Origin: an uncultured Eubacteriales bacterium
Lineage (GTDB): Bacteria > Bacillota > Clostridia > Oscillospirales > Oscillospiraceae
DNA: 16,929 nt
Reading direction: 5' to 3'
Assembly (NCBI GenBank): GCA_900555665.1
Contig: USLX01000044.1
Coordinates: forward strand, 1 to 16,929
Part shown: positions 13,893 through 16,929 of the stretch, in pieces
Numbering within the stretch: position 1 is the stretch's first letter
Layout of the letters: every line of letters begins with the position of its first letter
Notes under the pieces: model-generated
Database searches by the model: none
Told to the model about the DNA's origin: nothing
What the model saw: only the letters and a program-made list of their open reading frames with translations
Made by a program: the position numbers and the translations under genes

Positions 13893-14786
13893 TCAGGGCA
13901 CGATGATATCGATGGCGCGGCGCTCGTTGTGGATCTCCACTTCCGTGACGCTGCCGCCGAATTCTCCGTCGACGGTCCAGGCGACCGGCTCGTCGAATTC
14001 GAACCGCAGCGCGCCCGTCTGTGCGGAGATGAACGAATCGTTGTCGAAGTCCAGCCGCAGCGCACGGGTCGCGGCCAGATTGAACTCCGCCAGATTTTTT
14101 GTCGCGCGGACCAGGATCATCTCATACAGGCCGTCGTTGAGCGAGATGCCGAGATCCCGCGTGGTCTTGAACCCGCCGACGGAGGTCGTGCTGGTCACGA
14201 GGCCGACGAGCACGTCGGCCTCCTCCTGATGATCGTCATAGTACACGCGCACGTGCGTGGGCTTGAGCCGGCCGAGCGCGCCCGCGCCGTTCATGATGTA
14301 GGCAAGACGGCCCCAGATGCGCTTATCCTCCTGCGGGGTCTCATACGGCACGTCGGTAAAGATGCCGAAGGCCGCCACATAGGTGAAGAACCGGTCCGGC
14401 CCGAACGAGCCGATGTCCAGCGGGAACGGATGCCCGTCCATGATCTCCTGCGCCGCCCGGACGGTATCCTTGGACAGCCCGAGCGTGGAGGCCACGTCGT
14501 TGACGGTGCCGCCGGGGATATAGCCAAGCTTCGGCCGCTTTTCATACGGCAGGGCCATGAGACCGGAGACCGCCTCGTTGAGCGTCCCGTCGCCGCCGGT
14601 GCAGACGATCAGATCGTACTGCGCGCCGCGCGCCGCGATCTGGCGCGTCAGATCGCGCGGGCCGGTGGTCATATGGACCGTGACCTCATAGCCGCCAGCG
14701 GAGAAGATCTCCAGCACCTCCATGAGCGTGCCGCGGATCTCCGCGTGGCCGGCGTTCGGGTTGATGAAAAACAGTAATCGCTTCAT
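13893..14786 (-). CDS. Diacylglycerol/lipid kinase, YegS-DagK family
   Basis: The 297-residue kinase phosphorylates a lipid alcohol such as diacylglycerol to phosphatidic acid at the inner membrane face. The catalytic DAGK domain shows NPNAG (9-13), GGDGTLNEA (64-72) and PGGTVNDVA (91-99), and the C-terminal beta-sandwich holds the LRLDFDND and WTVDGEFGG stretches. Length fits the family. The start at ATG 14786 is chosen because the family begins at this point with a MKRLLFFINP-type strand and GGGAGG precedes it; the frame is open further upstream to 14936 inside the isomerase gene. Only 25 bases separate it from the isomerase gene, so the two are surely co-transcribed. Confidence 0.93.
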   Translation of the reverse strand: MKRLLFFINPNAGHAEIRGTLMEVLEIFSAGGYEVTVHMTTGPRDLTRQIAARGAQYDLIVCTGGDGTLNEAVSGLMALPYEKRPKLGYIPGGTVNDVASTLGLSKDTVRAAQEIMDGHPFPLDIGSFGPDRFFTYVAAFGIFTDVPYETPQEDKRIWGRLAYIMNGAGALGRLKPTHVRVYYDDHQEEADVLVGLVTSTTSVGGFKTTRDLGISLNDGLYEMILVRATKNLAEFNLAATRALRLDFDNDSFISAQTGALRFEFDEPVAWTVDGEFGGSVTEVEIHNERRAIDIIVP

Positions 14787-14811
14787 GCGGAAGGACCTCC
14801 CGGCGGGCCGC

Positions 14812-16260
14812 TCAGTTCTGCAGGATATCTGCGAGCGCTGCGTTCTGCACGCTTTCGGCCGACTCGAACTTCGCGGAGACCTCCTCCGAGACGTCGGCAG
14901 AGAGCTTGTTGAGATAATCGCTCTCGGCGCGGACATACCAGTACGGATGCTCGCAGACGGACGAGAAGTACATGACGTGATAGCCGTACTCGGTCTTCAC
15001 GATGCCGGTGTCGCCGGGCTGGCGGGCGGCGTCGAAGCACCAGGCGTCGAACGCGTCGACCATCTGGCCGGGATAGACCTCCTCATACAGCCCGCCGTTG
15101 GAGGCGCTGCCGGTATCGGCGGAGTTTTCCGCAGCCAGGAAGGCAAAGGAATCCTCGGTATGCTCGCCGGCCTTCCACTCGTCGAGCAGGGACTGCGCCT
15201 TCTGCTCCGCGGCGGTCCAGGCCGCGTCGGTGTAGGTGCCGTCGTCGTTCTTCTCCTCGGGGACGATGAGGATGTGGCGCACGTTCACCATGTTGACGTC
15301 GCTCTTTTCGATCGAGCTGGCGGCATAGGTGTCGGCGTTCTCATCAAAATAGGCGCTGATGTCGGCCTCGGTGTAGGTCTTCGCCTCGACGAGCGCCTGC
15401 AGGTAGGCGGACGCCGTCAGATAGCGCTCGACAAAATCGTGGTAGCCGGTCATGGTCGCGGCCGGGCCATAGGCCGTCTGCAGATAGGCATCGGCGCTTT
15501 CGTAGCCGTAGCTTGCCGCAGAGACGGTGACGGTATTGCTCAGGCCGTCGAGATAGTCCTGATCCTCCTCGCCGAGCTGGAAGCCGCTCAGCCGCGCGTC
15601 CTGCCAAAGGGCGGAGACGCTCTTATAGGTGCTGACGGCGCCCTGCAGGAAATACTGCTGCCAGGTGAGCGTGTCGTCAAAAACGCACATCTGCTGGTCA
15701 AAGGGCTTGGTGGTGTCGATGAGATAGGCGGCGTAGGAGCTGTAGGTGCTGGCGAAGGAATAGTACTGCTGCCAGTAGTAATACGGCAGATCCCGGTTCG
15801 TCAGCCGGTCGTCGCCGCAGCTTGCGACCTCAAGGTCCAGGACCTCGTCGGTCAGGGCCTCGGCATCTACGGTGTAGCTCACACCGTTGCCGTCGGTCTG
15901 GGTGTCTTCCTCGCCGGTCTGGCCGTTGGTCTCATCCTCCGCGCCGGGCGTCTGGTCGTCCGGCTGGGCATCGTCCGGGGTATCGGCGGGCTCGGAGATC
16001 GTGGCGTCGCCGGGCTGGTCGGCGTCGGGGGTCGTCTGGCTGGGCTTGATCGTCAGGATCAGCACGAGCGCTGCGGCGATGACCACGGCTGCCGCGCCGA
16101 GGATCCACGGCAGGGGGGACTTTTTCTTCTGCTGCGGCTCCGGCTTTTCCGCGTTCAGCGCGTCCTGCGCCTCGGCGTCTTCGCCGGTGATGGTAAAGGA
16201 AAGCTCTTCGCCCTTCTGCGGGTCCTCCTGCATGGGAGCGCTGCTGGTCTTTTCGTCCAT
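14812..16260 (-). CDS. Membrane-anchored parvulin-type peptidyl-prolyl isomerase
   Basis: The 482-residue protein is built like an extracellular folding factor of the PrsA/SurA type. It has a charged cytoplasmic N-terminus (1-48), one membrane anchor (51-71), an Asp/Pro/Thr-rich linker (72-126), a SurA-N-like helical region (about 140-315), and a parvulin domain (about 326-432) with VRHILI, AFLAAENSADTGSASNGGLY, VYPGQMVDAFDAWCFD and TEYGYHVMYF. It likely assists folding of secreted proteins by proline isomerisation. Start choice is less sure: ATG 16260 has AGGA about eleven bases upstream, ATG 16272 lies directly against GGAAGG, and the open frame to 16380 is excluded by the promoter at 16374-16346. 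It heads a three-gene operon. Confidence 0.9.
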   Translation of the reverse strand: MDEKTSSAPMQEDPQKGEELSFTITGEDAEAQDALNAEKPEPQQKKKSPLPWILGAAAVVIAAALVLILTIKPSQTTPDADQPGDATISEPADTPDDAQPDDQTPGAEDETNGQTGEEDTQTDGNGVSYTVDAEALTDEVLDLEVASCGDDRLTNRDLPYYYWQQYYSFASTYSSYAAYLIDTTKPFDQQMCVFDDTLTWQQYFLQGAVSTYKSVSALWQDARLSGFQLGEEDQDYLDGLSNTVTVSAASYGYESADAYLQTAYGPAATMTGYHDFVERYLTASAYLQALVEAKTYTEADISAYFDENADTYAASSIEKSDVNMVNVRHILIVPEEKNDDGTYTDAAWTAAEQKAQSLLDEWKAGEHTEDSFAFLAAENSADTGSASNGGLYEEVYPGQMVDAFDAWCFDAARQPGDTGIVKTEYGYHVMYFSSVCEHPYWYVRAESDYLNKLSADVSEEVSAKFESAESVQNAALADILQN

Positions 16261-16345
16261 GATGTGTTCCATCCTTCCAAGTTCTATGGGCAGCACCGCC
16301 GAAGCGCGCGGGCGCAATGGGCAAAGCTGCCTGTGGTGTCCCATA

Positions 16346-16374
16346 AGCATACCACAAGCGGCCGTCGTTTGCAA
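16346..16374 (-). promoter_or_regulatory. Promoter of the isomerase-lipid kinase-acetyltransferase operon
   Basis: On the minus strand TTGCAA -35 (16374-16369) and TATGCT -10 (16351-16346) have a 17-base spacer. Predicted start is near 16339, a leader of about 80 bases. It is divergent from the T-box promoter, with 56 bases between the two -35 elements. Confidence 0.65.
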
Positions 16375-16430
16375 TCGCACGGCGGGCGTTCAGATTTGAA
16401 CAATTATTGAATTTTCACCCGATAATTTCT

Positions 16431-16459
16431 TGACAAGCGCGGGAAAAGTGGGTACACTG
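16431..16459 (+). promoter_or_regulatory. Promoter of the T-box/ileS transcript
   Basis: A perfect TTGACA -35 (16431-16436) and TACACT -10 (16454-16459) are 17 bases apart. Predicted transcription start is near 16466. Confidence 0.8.
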
Positions 16460-16465
16460 TAGCTG

Positions 16466-16717
16466 GAATATGCGATGAAAAGGACAAGTACGGGCTTCTG
16501 AGACGCAAAGAGAGCTGCCGGGCGGTGTAAGGCAGTGGTGACGGGCCCCGAAGATCCCCTTGGAGCAGCCGGGGCGAACGGGAGCTTCCCAAGTAAGCCC
16601 GGACGGGACTTCCCGTTACAGAAGACGAGTGTCCGCAGGCGCGTGCGCGTGCGGGAATTCAGGTGGTACCGCGGTAATTTATCGCCCTGAGCTCTGGCTC
16701 AGGGCGCGTTGTTTTTT
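16466..16717 (+). promoter_or_regulatory. T-box riboswitch leader, isoleucine-specific
   Basis: The leader senses uncharged tRNA-Ile and lets transcription continue into ileS when isoleucyl-tRNA is short. The T-box core AGGTGGTACCGCGG is at 16661-16674. Stem I lies at about 16475-16610, with AGAGAG (16509-16514) and the hairpin CTGCC/GGCAG (16515-16534). The likely specifier is ATC at 16554-16556 within GAAGATCCCC, an isoleucine codon that fits the gene downstream. In the bulge TGGT the variable base is T, which would pair with the A discriminator base of tRNA-Ile. A terminator follows at 16683. Stem boundaries are approximate. Confidence 0.92.
16683..16717 (+). terminator. T-box regulated terminator
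   Basis: Ten perfect pairs (16683-16692 with 16697-16706) with loop TCTG and a T run ending at 16717. It ends eleven bases before the ileS start and should form when tRNA-Ile is charged. Confidence 0.9.
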
Positions 16718-16728
16718 CAGGAGGAATT

Positions 16729-16929
16729 ATGGAATACAAACAGACACTCAATATGAACAAGTCGGGCTTCCCGATGCGCGGCGGTCTGCCGATGCGCGAG
16801 CCGGACATGCTGAAGCACTGGCAGGAGCTCGATCTTTACAACGAGCTGCTCAAGAAGAACGAGGGCAAGCCCCTCTTTGCCCTGCACGACGGCCCTCCGT
16901 TCTCCAACGGCGCGCTGCACATGGGCCAC
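16729..16929 (+). CDS. ileS: Isoleucyl-tRNA synthetase, N-terminal part (cut by window end)
   Basis: Sixty-seven codons are present and the frame runs off the window. The product charges tRNA-Ile with isoleucine. The N-terminus has the IleRS-type MNKSGFPMRGGLPMREP stretch and ends in the class I nucleotide-binding signature: DGPPFSNGALHMGH, with HMGH (residues 64-67) as the HIGH motif. AGGAGG (16719-16724) precedes ATG 16729. The T-box upstream with an ATC specifier supports the identification independently of the protein. Confidence 0.96.
   Translation, partial: MEYKQTLNMNKSGFPMRGGLPMREPDMLKHWQELDLYNELLKKNEGKPLFALHDGPPFSNGALHMGH

Noticed and set aside
16261..16380. Isomerase translation from upstream ATG codons as far as 16380
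   Set aside because: The -35/-10 pair at 16374-16346 lies within that extension, and the extra residues are not like an export signal. The ATG at 16260 (or 16272) is preferred.

Overview
The window reads as the chromosome of a GC-rich, low-GC-phylum anaerobe, most likely a gut clostridium of the Oscillospiraceae type. This is inferred from strong AGGAGG-type ribosome sites, a T-box leader in front of ileS, an S-layer-homology protein, lipoprotein and parvulin export features, and high GC at third codon positions from about base 3000 onward. There are no rRNA or tRNA genes, CRISPR arrays or intact insertion sequences.

Layout. Bases 1-2830 are visibly more AT-rich and hold accessory genes on the plus strand: an unrecognised protein with an HD-phosphohydrolase-like histidine/aspartate pattern (135-1418), a YhcG/DUF1016-type PD-(D/E)XK nuclease broken by a one-base frameshift in a G run (1557-2560), and a short unknown ORF (2591-2797). 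A perfect terminator hairpin closes this segment. Then come two plus-strand single genes, each with its own terminator: a PPP-type metallophosphatase (3004-3786) and a lipoprotein M14 zinc carboxypeptidase (4072-5538). The carboxypeptidase promoter is bracketed by a 12-bp inverted repeat. A membrane-anchored glycerophosphodiester phosphodiesterase (5604-6599, minus) converges on it and is divergent from adenine deaminase (6832-8637, plus).

From 8714 to 16260 all genes are on the minus strand. A GntP-family permease (10116-11498) lies upstream of a MOFRL-type glycerate 2-kinase (8714-9949). The two probably form a sugar-acid uptake and phosphorylation pair, but a terminator and a separate kinase promoter lie between them. 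A lower-GC patch (11730-13145) holds an exported protein made almost only of S-layer-homology repeats, a possible small membrane peptide, and an XRE regulator with a C-terminal membrane segment. Then a compact operon reads, in transcription order, parvulin-type peptidyl-prolyl isomerase (16260 to 14812), diacylglycerol/lipid kinase (14786 to 13893) and GNAT acetyltransferase (13874 to 13308).

The right edge is a plus-strand isoleucine T-box riboswitch with promoter and terminator, followed by the first 67 codons of ileS. Its promoter diverges from that of the isomerase operon.

Most of the window is housekeeping or ordinary metabolism. The parts that are not easily explained are the AT-rich left segment, the inverted repeat around the carboxypeptidase promoter, the GTTAAAA array before the glycerate kinase, and the XRE/small peptide/SLH patch. 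I do not see a clearly recognisable new multi-gene system. These are the best candidates for one.
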